DNA of 59,593 nt, taken from positions 1-59,593 of the forward strand of contig JADMJD010000136.1 of the NCBI GenBank assembly GCA_018780805.1. The letters are read 5' to 3'. Origin of the DNA: Rubrivivax sp. (lineage in GTDB: Bacteria; Pseudomonadota; Gammaproteobacteria; Burkholderiales; Burkholderiaceae_C). The position numbers and the translations under genes are program-made. Below, piece after piece: positions 46,472 to 54,314 of the stretch (position 1 is the stretch's first letter; each line of letters starts with the position of its first letter). The notes below the pieces were generated by a model. That model searched no databases and had not been told where the DNA came from. It saw only the letters and a list, made by a program, of their open reading frames with translations.

Positions 46472-46859
46472 CGCCAGCGTCTGGATCGACTTCTTCGCCG
46501 ACGCGCCGCGCCCGGCGGTGGAACTGCTGGGCCAGCTGCTGGCGCATGGCGAGGTCCGTCTCGTGGTGCCCGACCTGGTGTTGTTCGAGGTTTTGCGCGG
46601 GTTCCGGCATGAACATGAGCTCCGACAGGCGCGCCGGTTGATGGAGAGCCTGAGCGTCGAGACGACGGCCAGCGCCGCCTTGGCGGTGGAGGCTGCGCAG
46701 CACTACCGCAGCCTGCGTGCACGCGGCATCACCGTGCGCAGCGCGCTCGACGTGCTGATCGCCAGCTTCTGCATCGAGCGCGACTACGCGCTGCTGCACA
46801 ACGACCGCGACTTCGACGCCTTCGAACGCCACCGCGGCCTGCGGACCTGGAGACACTGA
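46458..46859 (+). CDS. vapC: VapC-type PIN-domain ribonuclease toxin
   Basis: 133 residues. PIN acidic residues are present: Asp5 (VVDASVWIDFF), Glu44 (LVLFEVLRGF), Asp98 (SALDVLIASF) and Asp116/118 (HNDRDFDAF). Enzymes of this family cut tRNA or rRNA with Mg2+. GTG start inside vapB. Its last codons contain the GGAGA that serves as ribosome site for the next gene, whose GTG is 2 nt after the toxin stop. Confidence 0.9.
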   Translation: MLVVDASVWIDFFADAPRPAVELLGQLLAHGEVRLVVPDLVLFEVLRGFRHEHELRQARRLMESLSVETTASAALAVEAAQHYRSLRARGITVRSALDVLIASFCIERDYALLHNDRDFDAFERHRGLRTWRH

Positions 46860-46861
46860 AC

Positions 46862-47995
46862 GTGGACAACGCCTACCTCAACCACGACCACCAGCTGCTG
46901 CGCGACCAGGTCGCACGTTTCCTGGCCGAGGAGGTGGAGCCGCACGCGCTGGCCTGGGAAGCCGAGGGCAAGGTGCCGCGCGAGGTGCTGCGCCGCATGG
47001 GCCGCGCCGGCTTTTTTGGCCTGATGTACGAAGCTGAACACGGTGGCGCCGAAGCCGATGCACTCACCAACCTGGTCTTCGCCGAGGCGCTGAGCCAGAG
47101 CACCTTCGGCGGTTTCATCATCACCGTGCTCGTGCACACCGACATGGCCAGCCCGCACCTGCACCACGCGGGCAGCGTCGCCCAGAAGGCACGCTGGATG
47201 CCGGGCATCACCAGCGGTGAGCTGATCACCGCGGTGGGCATCACCGAGCCCGGCGCAGGCTCGGATGTCGCCGGGCTGCGCACCACGGCGCGGCGCGACT
47301 GCGACGAATGGGTCATCAACGGCAGCAAGCTCTTCATCACCAACGGTGTGCACGCCGAGCTGTATTTCATCGCCGCACGCACCGGCGTCGGCAAACGCGA
47401 CATCTCCATCATCGCGGTGGAGAAGGGCACACCCGGCTTCAGCGTCGGCCGCCAACTCGACAAAACCGGCTGGCGCTGCAGCGACACGGCCGAGCTGCAC
47501 TTCAGCGATTGCCGCGTGCCGGCCGGCCACCTGCTGGGCGAAGAAGGCAAGGGCTTCTACGCGGTGATGAAAAACTTCCAGACCGAGCGCATCGCACTCG
47601 CGGCCATGGCCGTGGGCCATTGCACGCAGGCACTGAAGCTGGCGCTGGACCACGTCAAGAGCCGGCAGGCCTTCGGCGGCACGCTGTGGGACCAGCAGGC
47701 CGTGCGCCAGCGCATCGCGATGTGCGACGCCAAGACCCGCGCCGCCCGCGAGTACACGTACCACTGCGCCTGGCGCGTGACACAAGGCCACGACATCGTG
47801 CAGGACGTGTCGTTGCTGAAAGCGCTGACGGGCGAGCTGGTCAATGAAGTCACGCAGACCTGCCAGCAGTTCCACGGCGGCATGGGCTACATGCACGGCA
47901 CACCGGTGGAGCGCCTGTGGCGCGACGCGCGTGTGCTGGGCATCGGCGGCGGTGCCACCGAGGTGATGCTGGACGAGGCGGCCAAACGGTATTGA
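46862..47995 (+). CDS. Acyl-CoA dehydrogenase with isovaleryl/long-chain type catalytic site
   Basis: 377 residues. [30 protein letters not shown] and QQFHGGMGYMHGTPVERLWRD are standard ACAD motifs. The usual C-terminal YEGT glutamate is missing (GIGGGATEV). Glu242 in NFQTERIAL occupies the helix position used as base in isovaleryl- and long-chain enzymes. So it is active but of a different subtype from the 23593 gene. A second branched acyl-CoA in the leucine or acyclic-terpenoid route is a reasonable guess. GTG start, GGAGA 8 bases upstream inside vapC. Confidence 0.9.
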   Translation: MDNAYLNHDHQLLRDQVARFLAEEVEPHALAWEAEGKVPREVLRRMGRAGFFGLMYEAEHGGAEADALTNLVFAEALSQSTFGGFIITVLVHTDMASPHLHHAGSVAQKARWMPGITSGELITAVGITEPGAGSDVAGLRTTARRDCDEWVINGSKLFITNGVHAELYFIAARTGVGKRDISIIAVEKGTPGFSVGRQLDKTGWRCSDTAELHFSDCRVPAGHLLGEEGKGFYAVMKNFQTERIALAAMAVGHCTQALKLALDHVKSRQAFGGTLWDQQAVRQRIAMCDAKTRAAREYTYHCAWRVTQGHDIVQDVSLLKALTGELVNEVTQTCQQFHGGMGYMHGTPVERLWRDARVLGIGGGATEVMLDEAAKRY

Positions 47996-48009
47996 TCGGG
48001 GTATTGAAC

Positions 48010-48792
48010 ATGGACACGCTCGACATCCAGATCCACGGCCCGGTGGCCCGTGTATTCCTGAACCGCCCCGAGGTGCGCAATGCCTTCAACGACGGTGTGA
48101 TCGCCGAGCTGACGGCCACCTTCACGCAGCTGGGCGCAGACAAGACCCTGCGCGCCATCGTGCTCGGGGGCCATGGCAAGGCCTTCTGCGCCGGTGCCGA
48201 CCTGTCGTGGATGCGCACGATGGCGGGCTACACCTGGGACCAGAACCGCGCCGATGCCGAAGCGCTGGCGCAGATGTTGTGGACCTTGTGGTCCTGCCCG
48301 CTGCCGGTGGTCGGCCGCGTGCACGGCGACTGTTACGCCGGCGGCCTGGGCCTGGCCGCGGTGTGTGACGTGTTGGTCGCAGCCGAGGGGGTGCAGTTCT
48401 GCTTGAGCGAAGCTCGGCTGGGCCTGCTGCCCGCGACCATCGGGCCTTACGTCGTGAAGGCGATGGGAGAACAGGCCGCGCGGCGCTACTTCGTCACCGC
48501 CGAACGCTTCGACGCGCAACGCGCGTTGCAACTGGGCTTCGTGCACGAATGTGTGCCGGTCGAAACGCTGGACAGCACCGTCGATCAGATCGTCGCCACG
48601 CTGGTGGCCAACGGCCCGGCGGCGGTGAAGGCCTGCAAGCAGCTGGTGCAGGACGTGGCCGGCCGCGCCATCACGGCCGACCTGCGCGCCGAGACCGCGC
48701 GCCGCATCGCCGACATCCGCGCCAGCGACGAAGGCCGTGAAGGCGTGCAGGCCTTCCTGAACAAACGCGAGCCGGCATGGCGGACGGCCTGA
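48010..48792 (+). CDS. liuC: Methylglutaconyl-CoA hydratase (enoyl-CoA hydratase family)
   Basis: 260 residues, crotonase fold. Hydrates 3-methylglutaconyl-CoA to HMG-CoA. The oxyanion-hole segment GKAFCAGADLSWMRTM (GADLxWM is typical of LiuC) and LSEARLGLLPATIGPYVVKAMGEQAARRYFVTAERF fit the methylglutaconyl group rather than generic EchA. ATG 48010 lies 14 bp after the preceding stop. The end overlaps DUF4126 by 16 bp. The final pathway enzyme, HMG-CoA lyase (LiuE), is not in the window. Confidence 0.92.
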   Translation: MDTLDIQIHGPVARVFLNRPEVRNAFNDGVIAELTATFTQLGADKTLRAIVLGGHGKAFCAGADLSWMRTMAGYTWDQNRADAEALAQMLWTLWSCPLPVVGRVHGDCYAGGLGLAAVCDVLVAAEGVQFCLSEARLGLLPATIGPYVVKAMGEQAARRYFVTAERFDAQRALQLGFVHECVPVETLDSTVDQIVATLVANGPAAVKACKQLVQDVAGRAITADLRAETARRIADIRASDEGREGVQAFLNKREPAWRTA

Positions 48793-49436
48793 ACCTCGGC
48801 ACGGCCGAGTTGTTCGGCCTCGCGGCGGCGCTGGGCTGGGCCAGCGGACTGCGGCTGTACGCCGTGGTCTTCCTCACCGGGCTGGCCGGGCACCTCGGCT
48901 GGGTGCCTTTGCCCACGGGCCTGCAGGTGCTGCAGCAGCCGCTGCTGCTGTGGGGCAGCGGGTTGCTGCTGGCCGTGGAGTTCGTGGCCGACAAGGTGCC
49001 GCTGGTCGACTCCGCCTGGGATGCGCTGCACACCTTCATCCGCATCCCCGCCGGCGCGGCGCTGGCGATGGGTGTGTTCGGGGGCGATCACGCGCAGTGG
49101 ACCATCCTCGCCGCGCTGCTGGGCGGCACGCTGGCGGCCAACAGCCACGTGGCCAAGGCCAGCACCCGCGCGGCGGTGAACACCTCGCCCGAGCCGTTTT
49201 CCAACCTCGGCATGTCGCTGCTGGGCGATGCCGCGGTGCCGGTGCTGTTGTGGCTGGCCTGGGCGCATCCGGGCTGGGCTGCCGCGGCGCTGGCCACCGG
49301 CATCGTCATCGCCATCCTGCTGATCGTCTTGACGTTCAAGTTCGTTCGCGCGCTGATGCGTGCCCCCTGGTCCGGGCCGCGCCCGGCCCGCCCCCCGAGG
49401 GGGTTCAAGGCGACCGGCAAAGCCGGACCGCCTTGA
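48777..49436 (+). CDS. DUF4126 membrane protein with repeat-derived tail
   Basis: 219 residues. Recognisable DUF4126 core: LAAALGWASGLRLYAVVFLTGLAG, VPLVDSAWDALHTFIRIPAG, AANSHVAKASTRAAVNTSPEPFSN and a last helix ending KFVRALM. Function unknown. From about residue 196 the sequence (RAPWSGPRPARPPRGFKAT...) is translated from the intergenic hairpin repeat at 49362-49437, so the tail is probably acquired. Present inside many Burkholderiales leucine operons as far as I recall. Stop lies in the repeat stem. Confidence 0.85.
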   Translation: MADGLNLGTAELFGLAAALGWASGLRLYAVVFLTGLAGHLGWVPLPTGLQVLQQPLLLWGSGLLLAVEFVADKVPLVDSAWDALHTFIRIPAGAALAMGVFGGDHAQWTILAALLGGTLAANSHVAKASTRAAVNTSPEPFSNLGMSLLGDAAVPVLLWLAWAHPGWAAAALATGIVIAILLIVLTFKFVRALMRAPWSGPRPARPPRGFKATGKAGPP

Positions 49437-49437
49437 G
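49362..49437. repeat. Intergenic hairpin repeat, type I, copy E
   Basis: Same layout as the copy at 4020-4097: a GGGCCGCGCCC-GCCCGCC lead, a CCCCC-GA-GGGGG hairpin (about 49391-49403), then TCAAGGCG (49405-49412) paired with CGCCTTGA (49429-49436) around CCGGC-AAA-GCCGG. Relative to copy A, three of the eight outer base pairs differ, all by paired compensatory change. Confidence 0.78.
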
Positions 49438-49464
49438 CGCCGCGTCCGCTCCGAAAGGCTTCCC

Positions 49465-51465
49465 ATGTTCACCAAGATCCTGATTGCCAACCGCGGTGAG
49501 ATCGCTTGCCGCGTGGCCGCCACCGCGCGCCGCCTGGGTGTGCGCACCGTCGCGGTGTACTCCGACGCCGACGCGCAGGCCCGCCATGTGGCGGCCTGCG
49601 ACGAAGCCGTGCACATCGGTGCCGCCCCGGCGCGCGAGAGTTACCTGCAGTGGCGCCGCATCCTGGACGCCGCGCTCGCCGCCGGCGCGCAGGCCGTGCA
49701 CCCGGGCTACGGCTTCCTCAGCGAAAACGAGGCTTTTGCGCAGGCCTGTGCCGATGCCGGCCTGGTCTTCATCGGCCCGCCGCCTGCGGCGATTGCCGCG
49801 ATGGGCAGCAAATCGGCCGCCAAGTCGCTGATGGAAAAGGCCGGCGTGCCGCTGGTCCCGGGTTACCACGGCCAGGACAACGACCCGGCGCTGCTGGCCC
49901 GCGAGGCCGAGCGCATCGGCTACCCGGTGCTGATCAAGGCCAGCGCCGGTGGCGGTGGCAAGGGCATGCGGCGCGTCGAGAAGGCAGCCGACTTTGCCGA
50001 GGCCCTGGCCTCGTGCCAGCGCGAGGCCAAGGCCAGCTTCGGCGACGACCATGTGCTGGTGGAGCGTTATGTGCTGCGCCCACGCCACATCGAGATCCAG
50101 GTCTTCGCCGACAGCCACGGGAACTGCATTCACCTGTTCGAGCGCGATTGTTCGGTGCAGCGCCGCCACCAGAAGGTCTTCGAAGAAGCGCCCGCGCCGG
50201 GCCTGAACGAAGCCCGCCGCGCCGAGATGGGCGCCGCCGCCGTGGCCGCCGCCAAGGCCGTGGGTTATGTGGGCGCCGGCACGGTGGAGTTCGTCGCCGA
50301 AGAGCTGGACGATGGCGACGTGCGGGCCTACTTCATGGAGATGAACACCCGGCTGCAGGTGGAGCACCCGGTGACCGAGGCCATCACCGGGCTGGACCTG
50401 GTGGAGTGGCAGCTGCGGGTGGCCGCCGGCCAGCGCCTGCCGCTGCTGCAGGCGCAGCTGACGATGCGCGGCCATGCGCTGGAAGCCCGCATCTGCGCCG
50501 AGAACCCCGACAACGGTTTCCTGCCGGCCACCGGCCCGTTGGCCGTGGCCCGCTGGCCGGCGCATGTGCGCTTCGAACGCAGCGACGATCTGCCGCGCAT
50601 CGACCGCGGCTTCGACGAAGGCGACACCATCAGCCCGCACTACGACTCGATGATCGCCAAGCTCATCGTCTGGGGCGAAGACCGGGCCCAGGCCCTGGCC
50701 CGCATGGATGCCGCGCTGCGCGACACCCACCTGGTCGGCCTGCAGACCAACGTGGCCTTCCTGCGCCGCGTGGTGGGCACGGCGGCCTTCCGCACCGCCG
50801 ACCTGGACACCGCGCTGATCGAACGTGAGCGTGCTGCGCTGTTCGAAAGCGCGCCGCTGGCGCACGAAGTGGCCGCCGCCGGCGTGGCGGCGCTGGCACA
50901 GCAGGAAGAACAGGCGCTGGAAGGCGCCGACCCCTGGTCGCGCCGCGACGGCTGGCGGCTGCACGGCGGCGCGCGGCGGCGTTTCGACCTGGAGCTGGCG
51001 GGCCAGAAGTTCATCGTGATGCTGAACCGGCTGCACGACGGTGCCACGGTGCTGGAGCTCGGAGATCAACGCTGGACGTTCAGCGCCCGGGCCGGGGACG
51101 CGGGCCGGCACGATGTGCTGCTGGGTGACCGCCGGCTCACGCTGGCGGTCTACCGCGATGGTGATCGCATCGCGGTCTTCGCGCCCCAGGCCAGCGCCGT
51201 GTTGACCGAGATCGACCGCCTGGCCCATGCCGGTGACGCCGCGGCCGAAGGCCGGCTGACCGCGCCGATGCCGGGCAAGGTGGTGTCCTTCAGCGTGCAG
51301 GTGGGCCAGGCGGTGCGCCGCGGCCAGGCGGTGGCGGTGATGGAGGCGATGAAGATGGAGCACACGCTGAACGCCCCGCACGACGGTGTGGTGCAGGAAC
51401 TGCTGTACACCGTGGGCGACCAGGTGGCAGAAGGCGGCGAGCTGCTCAAGCTCAGCCGGCCGTGA
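49465..51465 (+). CDS. liuD: Methylcrotonyl-CoA carboxylase, biotin carboxylase/carrier subunit
   Basis: 666 residues. Biotin carboxylase domain: MFTKILIANRGEIACRV start, ATP-grasp GGGGKGMRRV, FMEMNTRLQVEHPVTE. Then a linker domain and a C-terminal biotinyl domain with Lys630 in MEAMKMEH. Uses ATP and bicarbonate to carboxylate its biotin, then LiuB transfers it to methylcrotonyl-CoA. ATG 49465 has GAAAGG upstream, 28 bp after the DUF4126 stop. Last gene of operon II. Confidence 0.96.
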   Translation: MFTKILIANRGEIACRVAATARRLGVRTVAVYSDADAQARHVAACDEAVHIGAAPARESYLQWRRILDAALAAGAQAVHPGYGFLSENEAFAQACADAGLVFIGPPPAAIAAMGSKSAAKSLMEKAGVPLVPGYHGQDNDPALLAREAERIGYPVLIKASAGGGGKGMRRVEKAADFAEALASCQREAKASFGDDHVLVERYVLRPRHIEIQVFADSHGNCIHLFERDCSVQRRHQKVFEEAPAPGLNEARRAEMGAAAVAAAKAVGYVGAGTVEFVAEELDDGDVRAYFMEMNTRLQVEHPVTEAITGLDLVEWQLRVAAGQRLPLLQAQLTMRGHALEARICAENPDNGFLPATGPLAVARWPAHVRFERSDDLPRIDRGFDEGDTISPHYDSMIAKLIVWGEDRAQALARMDAALRDTHLVGLQTNVAFLRRVVGTAAFRTADLDTALIERERAALFESAPLAHEVAAAGVAALAQQEEQALEGADPWSRRDGWRLHGGARRRFDLELAGQKFIVMLNRLHDGATVLELGDQRWTFSARAGDAGRHDVLLGDRRLTLAVYRDGDRIAVFAPQASAVLTEIDRLAHAGDAAAEGRLTAPMPGKVVSFSVQVGQAVRRGQAVAVMEAMKMEHTLNAPHDGVVQELLYTVGDQVAEGGELLKLSRP

Positions 51466-51483
51466 TCATCCTGCTGTGATCAC
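51462..51483. other. Small inverted repeat between convergent genes
   Basis: GTGATCA (51462-51468) and TGATCAC (51477-51483) with an 8-nt loop. The liuD stop is in the left arm and the DUF3592-type gene stop in the right arm. Too short and without T-runs to be called a terminator. Confidence 0.4.
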
Positions 51484-52340
51484 ACACCGATGAGCTGACG
51501 CAGCCACACCGCCGCGGACGCGGTGCCGCCCACCACGGCCAGCGTGCCGAAGACCCGGGTCTGCCAATGCACGCCCACCGCCAGCGCCCCGGCCACGGCG
51601 GCGCTGACCAGAGCAGCCGCCAGGCCGCCCAGGCCCACCGCGAATGCCCCGCCGACGCTGCCGAACTCGGCCGCCACGAACACCCCGAACACCGACAGCG
51701 CCCCGCCCGCCCAGGCGGCCCGCACGAACACCGCACGCCAGCCTTGGCCCGCGGCGCCGTCGCGCCAGCGCGACCAGGCGGCGGTGGGCGCAGGTCGGCC
51801 ATCGGCCCAGGCCGAGGTCAGCGTCTGCAGCAGGCCCAGCAGCGCCACGCCGCCGAAACTGGCGAACAGCCACAGCGCGGCAAAGCGGTGCTGGAAGTCG
51901 TCGACGATGGCCCGCGCCGGGTCGGCCGGGTCCACGCGCACCGGCACCGTGTCGCCCGCAGCGCGCTGCGCCAGGCTCCCGGCCAGGCCGCGGAAGGCGT
52001 GGCGGCTGCCGTCCGGCAAATCGAACTCCACCACCGGGCCACGGCCGATGAGCTTGCGGCCGCCGCGGCTCTCGCGCAGCTTGACGGCCTCGTGGCCCAG
52101 CAGCAGCCCGGGCAGTTGCAGCCAGCGTTGCTGGGTGTGCGCCAGCGCCGACAGGTCGGCGGTGACCAGCCCCATCGCCAGCACAAACACCGCCAGGCCG
52201 GCCACCAGCCCCGGGCGCACGCCGCTGCTGCGCGGGTGCGTCAGCCGCCAAAGCCATGCCACCCCTGGGCCCAGGGCGGCCGCGGCGACAATGCCGCCCA
52301 GCAACAGCAGCGTCGCACGTCCGGCCAGTTCGTCAGGCAT
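51480..52340 (-). CDS. DUF3592-like membrane protein
   Basis: 286 residues, about six hydrophobic segments (near 8-28, 44-62, 163-182 and three toward the C-terminus). Between them is a soluble beta-rich part with GPVVEFDLPDGSRHAFRGLAGS and GDTVPVRVDPADPARAIVDDF. That YxPxG..V.V.YdP pattern is what defines DUF3592. Function unknown. ATG 52340 (MPDELAGRATLLLLG) starts right at the first helix; the longer frame is antisense to ybaK. Divergent from ybaK (63-bp gap). Confidence 0.72.
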   Translation of the reverse strand: MPDELAGRATLLLLGGIVAAAALGPGVAWLWRLTHPRSSGVRPGLVAGLAVFVLAMGLVTADLSALAHTQQRWLQLPGLLLGHEAVKLRESRGGRKLIGRGPVVEFDLPDGSRHAFRGLAGSLAQRAAGDTVPVRVDPADPARAIVDDFQHRFAALWLFASFGGVALLGLLQTLTSAWADGRPAPTAAWSRWRDGAAGQGWRAVFVRAAWAGGALSVFGVFVAAEFGSVGGAFAVGLGGLAAALVSAAVAGALAVGVHWQTRVFGTLAVVGGTASAAVWLRQLIGV

Positions 52341-52403
52341 GCGGCGATTGTCCGGGGCGGCGGCCGCCCGCCGACCCACCGATGCCTCACCTGAATCCGA
52401 TCC

Positions 52404-52892
52404 ATGAGCAACGAGCGCCCTGAAACCTTCCGCCGTGTCAGCGCCGCCCTGGCCGAACGTGGCCACCCGCACACGCCGCGCTGGCTCGACGTGGCCGCCC
52501 GCACCTCGCAAGAGGCGGCCGACGCGCTGGGCGTGGGCGTCGGCCAGATCGCCAAGAGCGTGATCTTCCGCCGCGTGGCCGACGACGCGGCCGTGCTGGT
52601 GGTGGCCTCGGGCGACCGGCGCGTGGACGAAGCCAAGGTCGCCGCCATCACCGGCCCGCTGGCGCGTGCCGACGCCGCGTTCGTGAAGGCCAAGACCGGT
52701 TTTGCCATCGGCGGCGTGGCCCCGCTGGCCCATGCCACACCCACCGTCACTGTGGTGGACCGGGAGCTCTTCCGCTTCGATGAGATCTGGGCCGCCGCCG
52801 GCCACCCCAACGGCGTGTTCCGCCTGGCGCCGGGCGACCTGGAGCGCCTGACCGGAGCGGCAGCAGCCGATGTGACGCAGCTCATCCCATGA
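52404..52892 (+). CDS. YbaK/ProX-type aminoacyl-tRNA deacylase
   Basis: 162 residues. The QIAKSVIFRRVADDAAVLVVASGDRRVDEAKV stretch with its conserved Lys, and KTGFAIGGVAPLAHA, are the YbaK motifs. Such proteins clear mischarged tRNA (for example Cys- or Ala-tRNA-Pro) or relatives. It is the distinct PA2301/YbaK-like subgroup rather than a ProRS domain. ATGA overlap with the DUF1289 gene. Confidence 0.88.
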   Translation: MSNERPETFRRVSAALAERGHPHTPRWLDVAARTSQEAADALGVGVGQIAKSVIFRRVADDAAVLVVASGDRRVDEAKVAAITGPLARADAAFVKAKTGFAIGGVAPLAHATPTVTVVDRELFRFDEIWAAAGHPNGVFRLAPGDLERLTGAAAADVTQLIP

Positions 52893-53092
52893 ACACGCCG
52901 GTGCCATCGCCCTGCATCAACATCTGCCGCATGGACGCCGCCAGTGGCTGGTGCGAGGGCTGTTTGCGCACGCTGGACGAGATCGCGGCCTGGGGCCAGC
53001 TGGACGATGCCACCAAGCGCAGCGTGCTGCTGCAGTTGCGAGAGCGGCGCGTGCACTGGCGGCAGCGGCGCGCCGCCGGCCGGGCCCCATGA
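52889..53092 (+). CDS. DUF1289 small cysteine protein
   Basis: 67 residues. SPCINICRMDAASGWCEGCLRTLDEI has four cysteines in the DUF1289 C-x3-C-x8-C-x2-C spacing, a probable zinc site. Function unknown. Overlaps both neighbours by ATGA, so it is translated with the deacylase and the isomerase-like protein. Confidence 0.9.
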   Translation: MNTPVPSPCINICRMDAASGWCEGCLRTLDEIAAWGQLDDATKRSVLLQLRERRVHWRQRRAAGRAP

Positions 53093-53745
53093 AACAGCTG
53101 GCCTTCCACCTCGACCCGGTTTCGCCCTACGCCTACTTGGCGTTCGAGGCCTTGCCGCAGGCGCTGGAAGGCTGCTCCTACGTGGTCGAGTACCGGCCCG
53201 TGCTGTTCGCCGGCCTGCTGCAGCACCATGGCCAGAAGGGCCCGGCCGAGATCGAGCCCAAACGCGCCTGGACCTTCCGCCAGGTGGCCTGGCGCGCGCA
53301 TGAACTGGGCCTGCCGCTGCAGACGCCGGCCCAGCACCCCTTCAACCCGCTGGCCTTGCTGCGCCTGATGCTGGCCTGCGCACCGGCCGGGGGCTTGCCC
53401 AACCGGCGCGTGGTGCAGGCGGTGCTGCACCATGTGTGGCGCGGTGACGATGGCGGCGCCGACGCCAACGACCCCGCCCGACTGGCCGCGCTGACGGCCG
53501 CGCTGGCGCCACAGCGCGACCCGGCCAGCGCCGAGGTCAAGGCCGAGTTGCGGGCGCTGACCGATGCAGCCATGGCCGATGGCCTGTTCGGCGTGCCCAC
53601 GGTGGTGGTCGACGGCCGGCACTTCTGGGGCCTGGACGCGCTGCCGATGCTGGCGGCGTACCTGAAGGGCGACCCGTGGTTCAGCGGGCCGGCGTGGGGC
53701 GAGGCGGGCGCGCCGCGGGCCGGGGTGCAACGCCGCCCGTCCTGA
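53089..53745 (+). CDS. 2-hydroxychromene-2-carboxylate isomerase-like protein (DsbA/kappa-GST fold)
   Basis: 218 residues. The start KQLAFHLDPVSPYAYLAFEALP carries the active-site Ser of HCCA isomerases (SPY motif) instead of CxxC. FNPLALLRLMLA and GVPTVVVDGRHFWGLDAL are family features. NahD-like enzymes use glutathione in naphthalene breakdown. Here no other naphthalene gene is present, so a general glutathione-dependent role is as likely. Last gene before the phenylacetate promoter. Confidence 0.85.
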   Translation: MKQLAFHLDPVSPYAYLAFEALPQALEGCSYVVEYRPVLFAGLLQHHGQKGPAEIEPKRAWTFRQVAWRAHELGLPLQTPAQHPFNPLALLRLMLACAPAGGLPNRRVVQAVLHHVWRGDDGGADANDPARLAALTAALAPQRDPASAEVKAELRALTDAAMADGLFGVPTVVVDGRHFWGLDALPMLAAYLKGDPWFSGPAWGEAGAPRAGVQRRPS

Positions 53746-53783
53746 ATCGCCGGCATCCAAGGGTTTGCCCTGGGTCGGGCCGC

Positions 53784-53829
53784 TTGAGCCGGATCAACTT
53801 CGCTCGTATAGTTTACCGACCGGTCGGTA
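53784..53829 (+). promoter_or_regulatory. Sigma-70-type promoter and TetR-type operator of the paa operon
   Basis: -35 TTGAGC (53784-53789), 17-bp spacer, -10 TATAGT (53807-53812). A perfect 16-bp palindrome TACCGACCGGTCGGTA (53814-53829) starts 1 bp after the -10 and should cover the transcription start. TetR-family PaaR repressors control paa genes in betaproteobacteria and sites of this style fit; no tetR gene is in the window. Confidence 0.85.
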
Positions 53830-53842
53830 TATGAAAGAAGCC

Positions 53843-54295
53843 ATGGACCCAGCGCCGCAGACCCCCCTGACGCCCCAGCAAGTGGCCGACCGCGTGCGCG
53901 AGGCCATGCACGCCAACGACCGCGCCGCCAAGGCCCTGGGCATGTTGATCCAGGCCGTGGGCCCCGGCAGCGCCGTGATCAGCATGGCCGTGCGCGAGGA
54001 CATGCTCAATGGCCACGACATCTGCCATGGCGGGCTGATCACCACGCTGGCCGACACGGCCTTTGCCTACGGCTGCAATTCGTACAACGAGGTCACGGTG
54101 GCCTCGGGTTTCAACGTCGACCTGGTGGCCCCGGGCCGGCTGGGTGATGTGCTCACCGCCACCTGCGTGGAGCAGAACAAGGCCGGCCGCACCGGCGTCT
54201 ACGACATCGAGGTGCGCAACCAGCGCGCCGAACGCATCGCGCTGTTCCGCGGCCGCAGCTACACGGTGAAGGGCAAGCCCGTGGTGGCGCTCTGA
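53843..54295 (+). CDS. paaI: Hydroxyphenylacetyl-CoA thioesterase
   Basis: 150 residues from ATG 53843. Hotdog thioesterase that frees CoA from dead-end intermediates of phenylacetate breakdown. LNGHDICHGGLITTLADTAFAYGCNSY is the PaaI active-site block. Start choice: ATG 53831 would give a leader of only about 12 nt ending in the operator, without a ribosome site. ATG 53843 has GAAAG five bases before it and a leader near 24 nt. The latter is preferred, not proven. First gene of the paa run. Confidence 0.93.
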   Translation: MDPAPQTPLTPQQVADRVREAMHANDRAAKALGMLIQAVGPGSAVISMAVREDMLNGHDICHGGLITTLADTAFAYGCNSYNEVTVASGFNVDLVAPGRLGDVLTATCVEQNKAGRTGVYDIEVRNQRAERIALFRGRSYTVKGKPVVAL

Positions 54296-54314
54296 CCGCA
54301 GGAGACCAAGACAA

